NCBI GenBank assembly: GCA_963784995.1
Contig: CAWATZ010000016.1
Location: 300,036 to 364,035, forward strand
Length of the DNA: 64,000 nucleotides
DNA from: CAWATZ01 sp963784995
Lineage (GTDB): Bacteria; Planctomycetota; Planctomycetia; Gemmatales; Gemmataceae
Direction: 5' to 3'
Numbering within the stretch: position 1 is the stretch's first letter; the number at the start of each line of letters is the position of its first letter. The notes under the pieces were generated by a model. The model saw only the letters and a program-made list of their open reading frames with translations, was not told the origin of the DNA and did not search any database. Shown in pieces: positions 45,456 to 56,700 of this stretch. Both the position numbers and the translations under genes were made by a program.

Positions 45456-46640
45456 TCAACGCCGTGGCAGGGGCCAGACCTTCACCATCTGGTCATCGCT
45501 CCCGCTGGCTATCCGTTTGCCGTCGGGGCTGAACGCCACGCTGTTAACAAAACCTGCGTGGCCTTTGAAGGAAAGAAGTTCCTTGCCGGTCTGCGCATCC
45601 CAGACCTTCACCGTTTCGTCCTCGCTCCCACTTGCGATGCGGTTGCCGTCGAGACTGAACATCACGCTGTTGACATCGGCTGTGTGGCCCTTAAGGGAAA
45701 GGAGTTCCTTGCCGGTCTGCGCATCCCAGACCTTCACTGTCTTGTCGGTGCTGCCACTCGCGACGCGTTTGCCGTCGGGGCTGAACACAACGCCGTTGAC
45801 CCAACTGGAGTGGCCGTTGATTGAGCGGATTTCCTTACCGGTCTGCGTATCCCAGACCTTCACCGTTTTGTCCCCACCACCGCTGACGATTTGGTTGCCA
45901 TCTGGGCTGAACATCACACTCCTGACAGAGTTGGAATGGCCCTTGAGGCAGAGGGTTTCTTTGCCGGTTTGTGTATCCCAGACTCTCACCGTCCTGTCAT
46001 CGCAGGCACTGGCGATGCGTTTGCCGTCAGGACTGAACACCACACTATGGACATGGTCTAAGTGGCCGGTGAGAGAAAGGAACACCCGTCCAGTCTGCGC
46101 ATCCCAGATACTCACTTCCTCTGGTAAGCGCCTACCGCCTCGAGTAAAACCCCCGCTCGTGCTGGCAATTCGTTTGTTGTCGGGGCTAAACACTACACAA
46201 AAAACATAGCCTGAGTGACATTTGAAAGTGAGAACCTCTTTGCCGGTTTGCGCATCCCAGATCTTCACTGTCCTGTCAAAACTGGCACTGGCAATTCGTT
46301 TGCCGTCGGGGCTAAAGGCTACACATGTGACAGCGTGAGAGTGGCCCAACAAAGTCCAAGGGAGGAGTCGTTCCAACAATTGCTTGGCTCGGCAAGCGAC
46401 CTCAGCATCGAGGCTCTTGCTAGCTTCTCGAAGGGCAGGTTCGGCCTCAGCCACGACCTCCGCAAGTCTGGCAGTCGCTTCCTCGCGGACGGTGAAGTCG
46501 TCGTGGCTCAATTGGGCAACCCAGCGGGCGATCAGCACGTTTGTCACCTTGGCGGGATTCATGGGGTAGTTGGCGTGTTGAGCGTAAAGGATTGAACCTA
46601 GGACCAAGATGAGGAACAGAGCGGTGCGTACAGCGGACAC
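45456..46640 (-). CDS. Exported WD40-repeat protein, seven repeats
   Basis: 394 residues from GTG 46640, which has CAGGAG 6 bases ahead and gives a signal/anchor segment (TALFLILVLGSILYAQ). A further 54 bases upstream are open but lack a ribosome site. A ~75-residue helical part (VTNVLIARWVAQLSHDDFTV, EEATARLAEVVAEAEPALRE) resembles planctomycete WD40 proteins with an N-terminal HEAT-like segment. Then seven WD repeats, each VxFSPDGKRIASxSxDxTVKVWDAQTGKE, enough for one propeller. Scaffold or sensor role likely. Ends 182 bp from sulfotransferase copy 1. Confidence 0.88.
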   Translation of the reverse strand: MSAVRTALFLILVLGSILYAQHANYPMNPAKVTNVLIARWVAQLSHDDFTVREEATARLAEVVAEAEPALREASKSLDAEVACRAKQLLERLLPWTLLGHSHAVTCVAFSPDGKRIASASFDRTVKIWDAQTGKEVLTFKCHSGYVFCVVFSPDNKRIASTSGGFTRGGRRLPEEVSIWDAQTGRVFLSLTGHLDHVHSVVFSPDGKRIASACDDRTVRVWDTQTGKETLCLKGHSNSVRSVMFSPDGNQIVSGGGDKTVKVWDTQTGKEIRSINGHSSWVNGVVFSPDGKRVASGSTDKTVKVWDAQTGKELLSLKGHTADVNSVMFSLDGNRIASGSEDETVKVWDAQTGKELLSFKGHAGFVNSVAFSPDGKRIASGSDDQMVKVWPLPRR

Positions 46641-47167
46641 GGGACACTCCTGCTGGGATATATCTGTGCTATAATGGCAGGGCCAACGACCCAAGTACGG
46701 CTGCGTTCTCCCTCAATGTCAGCCGGTTGTAGCAAGTCTCTTGCCAGTGCCATCATGTGGAAAAACATACACTCATCGCGGGCAGAACACTTGGAACACA
46801 CCTCAGAAGCATGGTGGTCCTCCTTGATTCATGCCGAAACAAACCATCAACAATATCACCGACTCGCGTTTATCCCCCGAGTCGTGCTGGCTCTTGAGTC
46901 CGCGCAGCACATCACCGAGAACTTCCATCGCGCTGACAACCCAATCTACTATCTTGGCCGCAACGCCGACGCCGTGACCCTGGCTGGTTGGTACGCTATC
47001 CGGCCTTGTTTGGGCCAATGCACGCGACCTGATGGTCACTTTCGCCCTTACCCCCAATCCCATCGCTCAACATCCAGAAGGTCGGCTTGCACATCCCCTG
47101 CGTGTTGGGATAATCGGAACAATACCTTCACCCCTTTCGCAGAATGGAGGATACCTGCTCACTTGGG
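46641..47167. other. Intergenic region, no convincing gene
   Basis: 527 bases between two minus-strand genes. Open frames on both strands are present but none has family features, a good ribosome site or neighbour conservation. Lower GC than the flanks, perhaps a decayed gene. Nothing can be named. Confidence 0.5.
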
Positions 47168-50100
47168 TTATGGCCATTTCACCAATCTTGGATTCTCGGT
47201 GAAAACCTGGATAGTATTATTGCGTTTGTCGTATCCCCCTGCACCTTCGCCCTCTTTTTTGAACTGTCTGTTCGGGTTCGGGAGAAATTGACCCCAATTG
47301 TCTTTGACGAATTTGTTAAGCTTCACCTGATTGATCGTAGAATCAGCACGTTTGTTAGTCGTGACGTCATCAAGAACCTTCTGTATGGCCGGTGGTATCA
47401 TCCCTTTTGGGCCTACTTTTGTCGCATATTGAATGGCGAAAAGTGCTTCGCGTCTGACCGCCTCCGTTTCGTCCTTGATTAAGTTGGCGCGTTGTTGCGC
47501 GGCCGTTGCAAAAGGAGGTTCGGGTTCCTGACCAGTATGCACAAGCTCATGGACGAGGGTTACGGCTGCTTGTGCATCTGAAAGCCAACCTGAAATCCAG
47601 ATAACCTTCCCACCAGTCACGGGCGTGAATCCATTGAGCCCCCCGTCCTTCGATTCCCCCCCCCACTTTTGCCAAGGGCCAAATTGCCCACCGCGCACCC
47701 TATCACGAAACTCAATGTGTAGCTGCGTACAGTTATACACTTTTACTCTCCGGAGGCTAATGAGTGCCGCATCGCCAACATCAGTTCCTTTGAGCAGTGC
47801 AACTACTCCGTTTACAGACCAACCTTCTTGTCCTTCCGGCACAGGAGGTTTGAGTCCTAACGGATCCTGATCCGTGTAGTTGTAGAGAATCGGCGCATCA
47901 ATAACCTGTCCTACTTGACCGTTGTTCGCGAAATCTGCCACGGTGATCGAGTCGGGACTTTCTCCAAGCGTCATGGTCTGGGTCATAGAGAATGTACCGT
48001 CTCCTGTGTTGCTGAGTACGGTTTCGCTGTTTGAACCATGATTCATCACTGCCAAATCCAGAAAGCCATCGCCACCCAAGTTACCCACAGCCAAGGCGAC
48101 CGGATCTGTGCCCACCGCGTAGGTAGTCGCCGACTGCAACGTGCCATCGCCATTACCCAGCAGCACGGAAACATTGTTCGAGCCACCATTGGCCACTGCC
48201 ACGTCGAGGTTGCCATCGCCATTGAAGTCCGCCATCACCACTGCGGTTGGCCCCGTGCCGACAGCGTACGTCACCGCGCTGGCGAATGTGCCATCGCCAT
48301 TGCTGAGCAGCACGGAGACGTTGTTGCTGCCCGAGTTAGCCACCACCAGATCATCAAAGCCATCGTTGTTCAGATCGCCTGCTGCCACTCCGTCTGGCGA
48401 CGTGCCCACGGTGATCGTCGTGTCCAGGGTGAAGGTGCCGCTGCCGTTGTTGAGGAAGACCGACACGGTGTTCGAGCCCTTGTTGGCCACGGCCAGGTCG
48501 AGGCTGCCGTTGCCCTCGAAGTCTCCCAACGCCAGCGCAACGGGATCGGTCCCTACGGTCAGCGTCTGGCTGGTGGTGAAGGAGCCCGTCCCATCGTTCA
48601 TCAGGATGGTCACCGTGTTGCTCCCGCTGTTGGCCACCGCAATGTCGTCCGCACCATTGCCGAAGTCGCCCACGGCCAGGGCGATCGGTCCCGTACCCAC
48701 GCTAAAGGTCGGCGCTGGTGTCTGGAAGGTGCCGTCGCCGTTACCCAGGAACACAGCAACCACATTATTATTGTAATCCGCAGCGACAAAGTCAGCGTTG
48801 CCATCGCCGTTGAAGTCGCCGGTCGCAACCGCCTTGTAGTCGCCGCCCAGCGATTCACTGACCTCGATGATCTCGGTGATCGGGGCGCTGGTGATCGAGC
48901 CATCGCTCACGGTCACCACGAAGGTATCGGTCCCGGACCAACCGCTATTCGGCGTATAGGTGAAGGAACCATCGCTGTTGACCGTGATGCTGCCATCGCT
49001 GGTGCCGCTGACCTGGCTGACGGTCAGGCTAAGGCTGTCCGGAGCCACCGCTCCATCCAGAATACCCACACTGGCGGCCACGGTCAAGGCGGTGCCTTCC
49101 TGCGTGTAGAAGGTGCCAGCCGGCACCAGCGCCCCGATGGTCCAGGTCAGGCTGACCTCGTTGGTCGAGGTGCCGTCGCTGACCGCGATGGTGGGCTGAT
49201 ACGACGTGCCGTAGCTGATGGTGCTTGCGATGGTCCCCGAGATCAGTCCGCTGGTCGGATTGACACTGAGGCCAGTAGGCAGATCGCTGCCGGAGTAGCT
49301 GAGCGTCTGGCCGCTGTGCCCATCGCTGGCGCTGACCGACAGCGAGATGGTGTCGCCCGCCGTGTTGACCTGGTCGGCCAGCGAGCCGATGCTGATCGCA
49401 CTGGCCACGGTCCAGTTGATGCTCTCCTGCTCGGTGGACTTGCCGTCGGTGACCGTGACCTCCGGAGTGAAGGAGGAACCGGCGTTGGCCGCGCCCCAGG
49501 CGATGGTGCCGCTGATGAGGCCGGTGCTGGGATTGATCTGCAAGCCGTTGGGCTGGCCTGCCAGGCTGTAGGTCAAGGTCATGCTGGGGGTGCCGTCCAC
49601 CGCATGGATGGACACGCTGACCACCGAGCCCTCGCTGTCGCTGACGTTGGCCACCGTCCCCAGGCTCACCGCCGAATAGACGCTCCACCGGAAGGCAATG
49701 CTCTGGTCGGACAGCCCATCGCTGACGTTGACCACGGGCACGTAGGGTCCGCCGTTGGCCGCTCCCAGGGCCACCGTGCCGCCGATCACACCCGTACTCG
49801 GGTTGATGGTCAGGCCAAGTGGAAGCCCCGACACCGAGTAACTGAGTGTGGCTCCGCTGGTGGCGTCGCTGGCGGCGATCGCCAGTGACACGCTGGTCCC
49901 CTCGGTGCTGCTCTGGTTGGCCGGCTGCGTGATGCTGATGGCCGACGGGATGGACCAGCCGATGTTTTCGCTGACGCTGGAGATGCCGTCGAACACTGTG
50001 ACCACGGGGCTGTAGGTGCCGCCGTTGTTACCATCGCCCAGGGCCACCGTGCCCGAGATCAGCCCAGTGCTGGCGTTGATCGACAGACCAGCCGGCAGGC

Positions 50101-51982
50101 CCGAGGCATTGAAGTACAGCGCGGCGCTGCTGTTGCTGTCCCAGGCGCTCAGCGCCAGGCTAACCGACTGGCCCTCCGACGTGGTTTGGCCGGTGATGGG
50201 TGCCAGCGACAGCACGGAGGGATCGACGATCCAGCTGAACGACACGGCGGCGCTGGTGTAGCCGTTGCTGACGGTGAGCGTGGGACCGTACGAGCCCACC
50301 AGCGAGTCGGCCGGGTTCAGCGTGCCCGAGATCAGGCCGCTGCTCGGATTCAGGCTCAACCCTGGGGGCAGGTCGCTGACCATGTAACTGAGCGCCAGGT
50401 TGTCCTGGGAACCGGCCTCCACCTGCAAGCGCACCGCGAAGCCGGCCTCGTTCTCCTGGTTGGGCATCCCTTCCAGCACCAGCGCCGGTGGCGCCATCAC
50501 TTCCCAGAAGAACGACTGCACGACGCTGGAGCTGCCGTCGCTGACGCTGACGCTGGCCTGGTAGGAGGTGTCGCCGTCGGCCACCATGGCCAGCGTCCCC
50601 GTGATCAACCCCGTGCTGCTGTTGATGCTCAGGTCACCCGGCAGGCTGCTCGCCGTGTACGTCAAGGCCGGGCCGCCCGGCTCGCTGCCGTAGCTTTGCA
50701 GCAGCACCGCGTCGCCGGCCACGTTGGCCTGGTCGGGAAGCGCCTCCAGCACCAGCGTCCCCGTCGGCCGGGTATTCACGGTCCAGTCGAAGGTCTCGCT
50801 GAAACTGGAGCAGCCCGCGGTGACCGTGACCGTGGGCGTGCAGACCCCGGTGCTCAGCGTACCGCTGATCAGACCCGTGCTGGGGTTGATGCTGGCACTG
50901 CTGGGCAGGTTGCTGCTGCTGTAGGTGGGGCTGGTGGAAGCATTCTCGGCGTAGACCTGGAGTTTGGCCACGTCGCCGTTGAGGTTGGTCTGGTCGGCAA
51001 TCGGCTCCAGTTGCAGTCCCGGCGAGCTGTTGGCCGCCACCAGCCACAGGAAGTTGAGGCTGCCGCTGCTCTGCGAATCGCTGATGACGACGCTGACCGC
51101 ATAGGTGTTGCCGCCGTCACCCACCGGCAAGGTGCCCGAGATCAGCCCGGTGCTGCTGTTGATGGATAGGCCGCCCGGTAGGTTGCTGGCCGTGTAGGTC
51201 AGCGGCAGGTCGTCCGGGTCGTTGCTGTAGACCTGGAGCAGGATGGCGTCGCCGACGACGTTGTCCTGGGTGTTGATGGTGTTGCCGACCACCAGCGAGG
51301 TGGCGTTGGCAGAGCCCACGTACCAGGAGAAGGCGACGCTGCCCGTGGTGCCGGCAGCGACGACGGTCAACGTGGGGGTGTAGCTGTTGTCCTGGTCAGC
51401 CAGGGACGGCGTGCCGGTGATCAGCCCGGTGCTGCTGTTTAGGGTCAGGCCGCCGGGCAGGCCGCTGGCCGAGTAGGACAGGCCCAGCTCGCCGGTGCTG
51501 CTGGCGTAGACCTTGAGGGTGACGTTGTCGCCGACGCTGTTGTTCTGGTCGGGGACGTTCTCCAGCCACAGGGTGGCCGGGCTGACGCTCCAGCCGAAGG
51601 TCCGGCTGACGCTGGAACTGCCGTCGCCGGCCGTGATGACGGGGTTGTAAGAGGTGCCGGCGTCGGCGGCGCTGAGGGTGCCGGTGAGCAGCCCGGTGCT
51701 GGAGTTGAGGGTCAAGCCGCCGGGCAGGCCGCTGCTGCTGTAACTGAGCGAGCCGCCGCTTCTGTCCCAGGCTTGCAAGGCCAGGGTGACGGCGTCGCCG
51801 GCCAGGTTGTTCTGGCTGGGAATGGAGGCCAGCCACAGCTCAGGCAGGCTCACGTTCCAGACGAACGACTGCTCGGCGCTAGAGTGGGCGTCGTTGACTG
51901 TGACCGTGATGGGCAAAGCGCCGACGTTGGCCTGCTCCAGGCGGCTGGGTTTGAGGCGGTTGAAGGGAGGAAAGGCGGACAC
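47168..51982 (-). CDS. Giant putative-Ig / FG-GAP protein A with HELVH zincin-like C-terminus
   Basis: 1604 residues, GTG start (MSAFPPFNRLKPSRLEQ), 28 bp after sulfotransferase copy 2. It opens with half of a repeat, then about ten putative-Ig (He_PIG) repeats of ~95-100 residues, each with SGLPxGLxINxSTGLIxGT. A cadherin/VCBS-like domain (DGSFTYTPNSGWSGTDTFVV) follows, then six FG-GAP-type repeats (DFNGDGNLDVAVANGGSNNV) with Ca-binding DxDxDG patterns. The last ~230 residues are unique: ALISLRRVKVYNCTQLHIEF, then AAVTLVHELVHTGQEPEPP (HExxH) and a possible third ligand in DETEAVRREAL. No signal peptide is seen, so export is unclear. Its twin at 53731 has a different end. Confidence 0.85.
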   Translation of the reverse strand: MSAFPPFNRLKPSRLEQANVGALPITVTVNDAHSSAEQSFVWNVSLPELWLASIPSQNNLAGDAVTLALQAWDRSGGSLSYSSSGLPGGLTLNSSTGLLTGTLSAADAGTSYNPVITAGDGSSSVSRTFGWSVSPATLWLENVPDQNNSVGDNVTLKVYASSTGELGLSYSASGLPGGLTLNSSTGLITGTPSLADQDNSYTPTLTVVAAGTTGSVAFSWYVGSANATSLVVGNTINTQDNVVGDAILLQVYSNDPDDLPLTYTASNLPGGLSINSSTGLISGTLPVGDGGNTYAVSVVISDSQSSGSLNFLWLVAANSSPGLQLEPIADQTNLNGDVAKLQVYAENASTSPTYSSSNLPSSASINPSTGLISGTLSTGVCTPTVTVTAGCSSFSETFDWTVNTRPTGTLVLEALPDQANVAGDAVLLQSYGSEPGGPALTYTASSLPGDLSINSSTGLITGTLAMVADGDTSYQASVSVSDGSSSVVQSFFWEVMAPPALVLEGMPNQENEAGFAVRLQVEAGSQDNLALSYMVSDLPPGLSLNPSSGLISGTLNPADSLVGSYGPTLTVSNGYTSAAVSFSWIVDPSVLSLAPITGQTTSEGQSVSLALSAWDSNSSAALYFNASGLPAGLSINASTGLISGTVALGDGNNGGTYSPVVTVFDGISSVSENIGWSIPSAISITQPANQSSTEGTSVSLAIAASDATSGATLSYSVSGLPLGLTINPSTGVIGGTVALGAANGGPYVPVVNVSDGLSDQSIAFRWSVYSAVSLGTVANVSDSEGSVVSVSIHAVDGTPSMTLTYSLAGQPNGLQINPSTGLISGTIAWGAANAGSSFTPEVTVTDGKSTEQESINWTVASAISIGSLADQVNTAGDTISLSVSASDGHSGQTLSYSGSDLPTGLSVNPTSGLISGTIASTISYGTSYQPTIAVSDGTSTNEVSLTWTIGALVPAGTFYTQEGTALTVAASVGILDGAVAPDSLSLTVSQVSGTSDGSITVNSDGSFTYTPNSGWSGTDTFVVTVSDGSITSAPITEIIEVSESLGGDYKAVATGDFNGDGNADFVAADYNNNVVAVFLGNGDGTFQTPAPTFSVGTGPIALAVGDFGNGADDIAVANSGSNTVTILMNDGTGSFTTSQTLTVGTDPVALALGDFEGNGSLDLAVANKGSNTVSVFLNNGSGTFTLDTTITVGTSPDGVAAGDLNNDGFDDLVVANSGSNNVSVLLSNGDGTFASAVTYAVGTGPTAVVMADFNGDGNLDVAVANGGSNNVSVLLGNGDGTLQSATTYAVGTDPVALAVGNLGGDGFLDLAVMNHGSNSETVLSNTGDGTFSMTQTMTLGESPDSITVADFANNGQVGQVIDAPILYNYTDQDPLGLKPPVPEGQEGWSVNGVVALLKGTDVGDAALISLRRVKVYNCTQLHIEFRDRVRGGQFGPWQKWGGESKDGGLNGFTPVTGGKVIWISGWLSDAQAAVTLVHELVHTGQEPEPPFATAAQQRANLIKDETEAVRREALFAIQYATKVGPKGMIPPAIQKVLDDVTTNKRADSTINQVKLNKFVKDNWGQFLPNPNRQFKKEGEGAGGYDKRNNTIQVFTENPRLVKWP

Positions 51983-52010
51983 GGCGTTGCTCCGGTGCGG
52001 GGTCGGCGGT

Positions 52011-52766
52011 TCAGTAGCCCAGGCGGGACATGGTGGTGCCCACGGTGGCGCGGCAGAGACGCTCCAGGGCGGCGCTGTCCGGGGGCGTGCCCAGGCCGGT
52101 GGGGTCGGGCGGTCCTCCGGGGATGACGTTCTCCTCGCGGGAGGGGCGGAGCAGCGCCTGGGGCTGCCGGCCCAGCACGCCGCTGAAGCTGCGCACGGTG
52201 GACTCGAAGTGGGCGTCGAGGTCCTCGTAGCGGATCAGGGTGATGCCGGGGTGGGCAGAGGCGGCGTCCAGCCAGCCCTCGACGTGAGCGGCCCACAGGT
52301 GCATCAGGTCGGGCTGCTGCCGCTTGAGGTAACGCAGCTGGGCGGAGCAGGGCTGGGCCTGGGCATAGGCGAGCGGGTCGGGCAGGCGGGGTCCGGCCCA
52401 GCCCCAGCGGTGCATGAAACGCCAGCAGGACAGCAGCACACTGACCGGGTTGCGGTAGACGTAGAAGAGGGCGTAACGGCGGCTCAGCTGCGGCAAAATG
52501 CCGGCGAAGAAGTCGGCGGGATGGTGGGACTTGAGGACGTTGGCCAGCGGCCGACGAGCCATGCTGAGCAGGGTCTCGGCGAGGATGGCGGGGTCGTAGT
52601 AGTTGATGGGCGTGTTGATGGGGTCGAGGTTGATCCAGGGCTGGTTCTGGTAGCTGTAGCACTTCGCCAACGTGTTGATCAGGAAATGGGTGCCGGAGCG
52701 CGGGTGGCTGGCCACCAGGGCAGCGGGGCGAGACTCGGGGAAGAAGGAGACGGGCAACTCAGTCAT
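52011..52766 (-). CDS. Sulfotransferase-family protein (copy 2)
   Basis: 251 residues, over 95% like copies 1 and 3 by eye. It has the same motifs VASHPRSGTHFLINTL and YVYRNPVSVLLSCWRF. Differences are scattered substitutions (FAGILPQLSRRY, DAASAHPGITLIRYED). Followed after 28 bp by giant protein A. Confidence 0.87.
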   Translation of the reverse strand: MTELPVSFFPESRPAALVASHPRSGTHFLINTLAKCYSYQNQPWINLDPINTPINYYDPAILAETLLSMARRPLANVLKSHHPADFFAGILPQLSRRYALFYVYRNPVSVLLSCWRFMHRWGWAGPRLPDPLAYAQAQPCSAQLRYLKRQQPDLMHLWAAHVEGWLDAASAHPGITLIRYEDLDAHFESTVRSFSGVLGRQPQALLRPSREENVIPGGPPDPTGLGTPPDSAALERLCRATVGTTMSRLGY

Positions 52767-53060
52767 GGTTGTTTGAACAGTGAAGATTGTGTGAATCGAC
52801 TCGCGTCACCTTTATGATTATTCCGTGGCGTATGGAACCGGCCGGGAGAAGCAGACGGTTGAGTCATGGGACGGTGCTTCCTGTCGTCTGGGGGTCAATC
52901 ACTTGCCGGTGTCATCCAATGAGAAGATTGTGTGTATCGGCTCCTGGAACCTTTTCTTGTTGGAACCTTTTCTTGTTGATTGGGTCTTCCGGGAACTTGT
53001 TCTGCTCTGGGCGCGAATTCTAATCTTACACTCACCCGACGGCGAAGCGAGGTCTGCTCG
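52767..53060. repeat. Gap with two copies of the dispersed TGAAGATTGTGT element
   Basis: 294 bases. Element copies at 52779-52812 (TGAAGATTGTGTGAATCGAC) and 52918-52958 (AGAAGATTGTGTGTATCGGC followed by TCCTGGAACCTTTTCTTG). The rest shows no gene. Confidence 0.7.
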
Positions 53061-53573
53061 TTATGGCCTCCACGTTGGCCAAGAAAACAACACCGTAGCC
53101 CTAAATCCATCGAAGAGAACGATATTATGGTCGCCTCCACCTTTCATCGGGCCAAGTACAACATCAGTACTCGACAAGAGCACCCCGGGAAGGATTGGGA
53201 CGCACCAATTGACCTGTGCTTTTGGTCCGTTCCGATCCAACATGTGAGTGTGGGAATCAACGAATTCCTTAACTAATGCTTTGTCTTCGCATTTCTGAAA
53301 CTCAGCGATTTCCGATTGGATTCTCTTAGCTGCAATCTGGTACATCAAGTTCGCCCGAGCTGTTAGCTCCCTATCATGTGTCACCCAACCGCCAACCCAA
53401 GTGGCGGCATATAACAACACAATTATGAAGAATATGAATTGACGTTTGCGGAACGTGAACGTAACTGGTTTGGGACGCTCATTCACTAGCGAGTCAGGTA
53501 TTCGCGACGCTTCATGTGGACCAACTTGCTCCTGGGGTAATTCGGAGGTTATTTCGCCAATCTTCTTAAACAT
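53061..53573 (-). CDS. Small single-pass membrane protein, candidate partner of giant protein B
   Basis: 170 residues. Cytoplasmic Pro/Glu-rich start (MFKKIGEITSELPQEQVGP), one membrane helix (FIFFIIVLLYAATWVGGW), then a helical part (ANLMYQIAAKRIQSEIAEFQ) and a short beta-rich tail. GAGATGCAATG supports the ATG. Not recognised. It begins 157 bp downstream of the giant protein B stop on the same strand, where an immunity protein would sit if the giant's C-terminus is a toxin or protease. That role is inference only. Confidence 0.55.
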   Translation of the reverse strand: MFKKIGEITSELPQEQVGPHEASRIPDSLVNERPKPVTFTFRKRQFIFFIIVLLYAATWVGGWVTHDRELTARANLMYQIAAKRIQSEIAEFQKCEDKALVKEFVDSHTHMLDRNGPKAQVNWCVPILPGVLLSSTDVVLGPMKGGGDHNIVLFDGFRATVLFSWPTWRP

Positions 53574-53730
53574 TGCATCTCCTCATCCTTATCAAATGGA
53601 CTTCAATTAAGTGACAAGAATCTACAATGGTTTTCGCTCACACGGTGGCTTCCAATCGCTCACCAACCTGTAAATCCGAAACCCAGCAACAGTTACACTC
53701 GAACTCTGATCAACCCGTCACAATTCATGT

Positions 53731-56700
53731 TCAAGGTTGGGGTCGGAAAGGATGAGGACCACCACCAGGTTCTAGCCGCTTAATTGCCTGATAGTACTTG
53801 ATTCCCAGGTAGTAAATAGTGTCGTCCCACCAGCGAATGTTGGTTTCAACCGGCGGAGGTGGAGCATTAAGATCTTCTCCTTCATCATCTACGCTCTTCT
53901 TAGGAACATATCTCCCCAATTCGTGGTACATTGTCTGTAGCTGTGACTGTTTGCCTGCCGGAGTTTGGTCCCAGTACGTTGGTTTGATTAAAATGTACGA
54001 TGCATAACCAAAAATGTTATATACAGTCTCGGCTGGTCCAAGTCGCGAACCCTGTGTTGCAGCAACTGCGATTGGTAGGTGATGACTTGGGTCTTTTAAC
54101 CAATCGATGACTTCAAGAAACGTCTTTGCATAAAACACCCGAGCTCCCCACTGGCTGTTCTCCTTCCAAATGGGAGCCTGATTAGCAAATGTTTCCCCGG
54201 GAGTTTGCGTGCCATTGGCATTTCGTTGGCGGAGCCAAATGGTTAACCCCGTTCCATAATTGTCGATAATATTCCATGCTTTCCAGATCGCGTCAGCAGC
54301 ATTGACGACGGTTTGATGAATAAGTGGAAACCGACTATTATTTTTGACAAAGGTAACATCAAGTTTGGCTTTGTAGTATTTGGACAACTGCGCAGTGAAA
54401 ACGAGCCAGCCAGACGTGGTGAGACTCATTACTACCTTCAAGCTGTCATCGACAATCGCCTCTGGAACACCGTTGTTGGCAACAGTGGCAATCACTACGG
54501 AATCTGGACTCTCTCCCAATGGAATCGTCTGTGAAACAGAGAAGGTTCCGCTACCGTTATTGCCGAGAACGGTTAAGTTGTTAGACCCATGATTGCCAAT
54601 TGTCAGATCCGGCACGCCACTACCGTTCGCTGCCTCAACGGCCAATGCCACTGGATCGCTGCCCACAGTGTAGTTGGTCGCCGTCTGTAGAGTGCCGTCG
54701 CCATTGCCCAACAGCATGGAAACGTTGTTGGACCCACCGTTGGCCACGGCCACGTCGAGGTTGCCATCGCCGTTGAAGTCCGCCAGCACCACCGCGGTTG
54801 GCGTCGTGCCGACGGTGTAAGTCACCGCGCTGGCAAAGGTGCCATCGCCACCGCTGAGCAGGACGCACACGTCGTTGTCGCCGCTGTTGGCCACGACCAG
54901 GTCAGCAAAGCCATCGTTGTTCAGATCGCCTGACGCCACTCCGTCGGGTGATGAACCCACGGTGATCGTCCTGTCAAATGTGAAGGTGCCGCTGCCATTG
55001 TTGAGGAAGATCGACACGCTGTTCGAGCCCTTGTTGGCCACGGCCAAGTCAAGAATCCCGTTCCCCTCGAAATCTCCCAACGCCAGCGCAACGGGATCGG
55101 TGCCCACGGTCAGCGTCTGGCTGGTCGTGAAGGAACCTGTGCCATCGTTCATCAGGATGGTCACCGAGTTGCTCCCGCTGTTGGCCACAGCAATGTCGTC
55201 CGCCCCGTTCCCGAAGTCGCCCACCGCCAGAGCGATTGGCCCAGTGCCCACGCTGTAAGTCGTCGGTGTCTGGAAGCTGCCATCACCGTTGCCCAGGAAC
55301 ACCGCGACGTCATTATTATTGTAATCTGCGGCCACAAAGTCCGCGTTGCCATCACCGTTGAAGTCGCCCGTCGCCACTGCCTTGTAATTGCCGCCCAGCG
55401 ATTCACTGACCTGGATGGTCTCGGTGATCGGGGCGCTGGTGACCGAGCCATCGCTGACGGTCACCACGAACGTATCGGTGCCAAACCAGCCGCTGTTGGG
55501 CGTGTAGGTCAAGGAACCGTTGCTGTTGACCGTGAGGCTGCCGTTGCTGGTGCCGCTGACCTCGCTGACGGTGAGGCTCAGGCTGTCCGGAGCCACCGCT
55601 CCATCCAGGATACCCACGCTGGCCGCCACGGTCAAGGCGGTCCCTTCCTGCGTGTAGAAGGTGCCAGCCGGCACCAGCGCCCCGATGGTCCAGGTCAGGC
55701 TGACCTCGCTGGTCGAGGTGCCGTCGGTGACCGCGATGGTGGGTTGATACGAGGTGCCATAGCTGACAGTGCTGCCGATGGTCCCCGCGATCAGACCAGT
55801 GGACGCATTGACACTGATGCCCGGAGGCAAGTCGCTGCCGGAGTAACTGAGCGTCTGGCCGCTGTGCGCATCCGTGGCGCTGACCGACAGTGAGACGGTG
55901 TCGCCCGCCGTGTTCACCTGGTCGGCCAGCGAACTGATGCTAACCGCACTGGCCACGGTCCAGTTGATGCTTTCCTGCTCGGTGGACTTGCCGTCGGTGA
56001 CCGTGACCTCCGGAGTGAAGGAAGTTTGGGCGTTGGCGGCGCCCCAGGCGATGGTGCCGCTGATGAGCCCCGTGCTGGGGTTGATCTGCAAGCCGTTGGG
56101 CTGGCCCGCCAGGCTGTAGGTCAAGGTCATGCTGGGGGTGCCGTCCACCGCATGGATCGACACGCTGACCACCGAGCCCTCGCTGTCGCTTTGATTGGCC
56201 ACCGTACCCAGGCTCACCGCCGAATAGACGCTCCACTGGAAGGCAATGCTCTGGTTGGACAGCCCATCGCTGACGTTCACCACGGGCGCGTAGGGTCCGC
56301 CGTTGGCCGCACCCAGGGCCACCGTGCCAGTGATCACCCCGGTGCTGGGGTTGATGCTCAGGCCCAACGGCAGCGAGGACGCCGAGTAACTGAGGGTGGC
56401 TCCGCTGGTGGCGTCGCTGGCGGCGATGGCCAGTGACACGCTGGTTCCCTCGGTGCTGCTCTGGTTGGCCGGCCGGGTGATGCTGATCGCCGAGGGGACC
56501 GTCCAGCCGATGCTTGCGCTGACGCTGGAGATGCCGTCGAAGACCGTGACCACGGGGCTGTAGGTGCCGCCGTTGTTGCCATCGCCCAGGGCCACCGTGC
56601 CCGAGATCAGCCCGGTGCTGGCGTTGATCGCCAGACCAGCCGGCAGGCCCGAGGCATTGAAGTACAGCACGGCGCTGCTGTTGCTGTCCCAGGCGCTCAG

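Noticed and set aside
46674..47291. 205-codon + strand frame in the gap between WD40 and giant A
   Set aside because: No family features, poor start context, overlaps the 3' end of giant A in antisense.
48038..49888. 616-codon open frame on the + strand
   Set aside because: Mirror of the repeat array of giant protein A; its periodicity comes from the antisense repeats.
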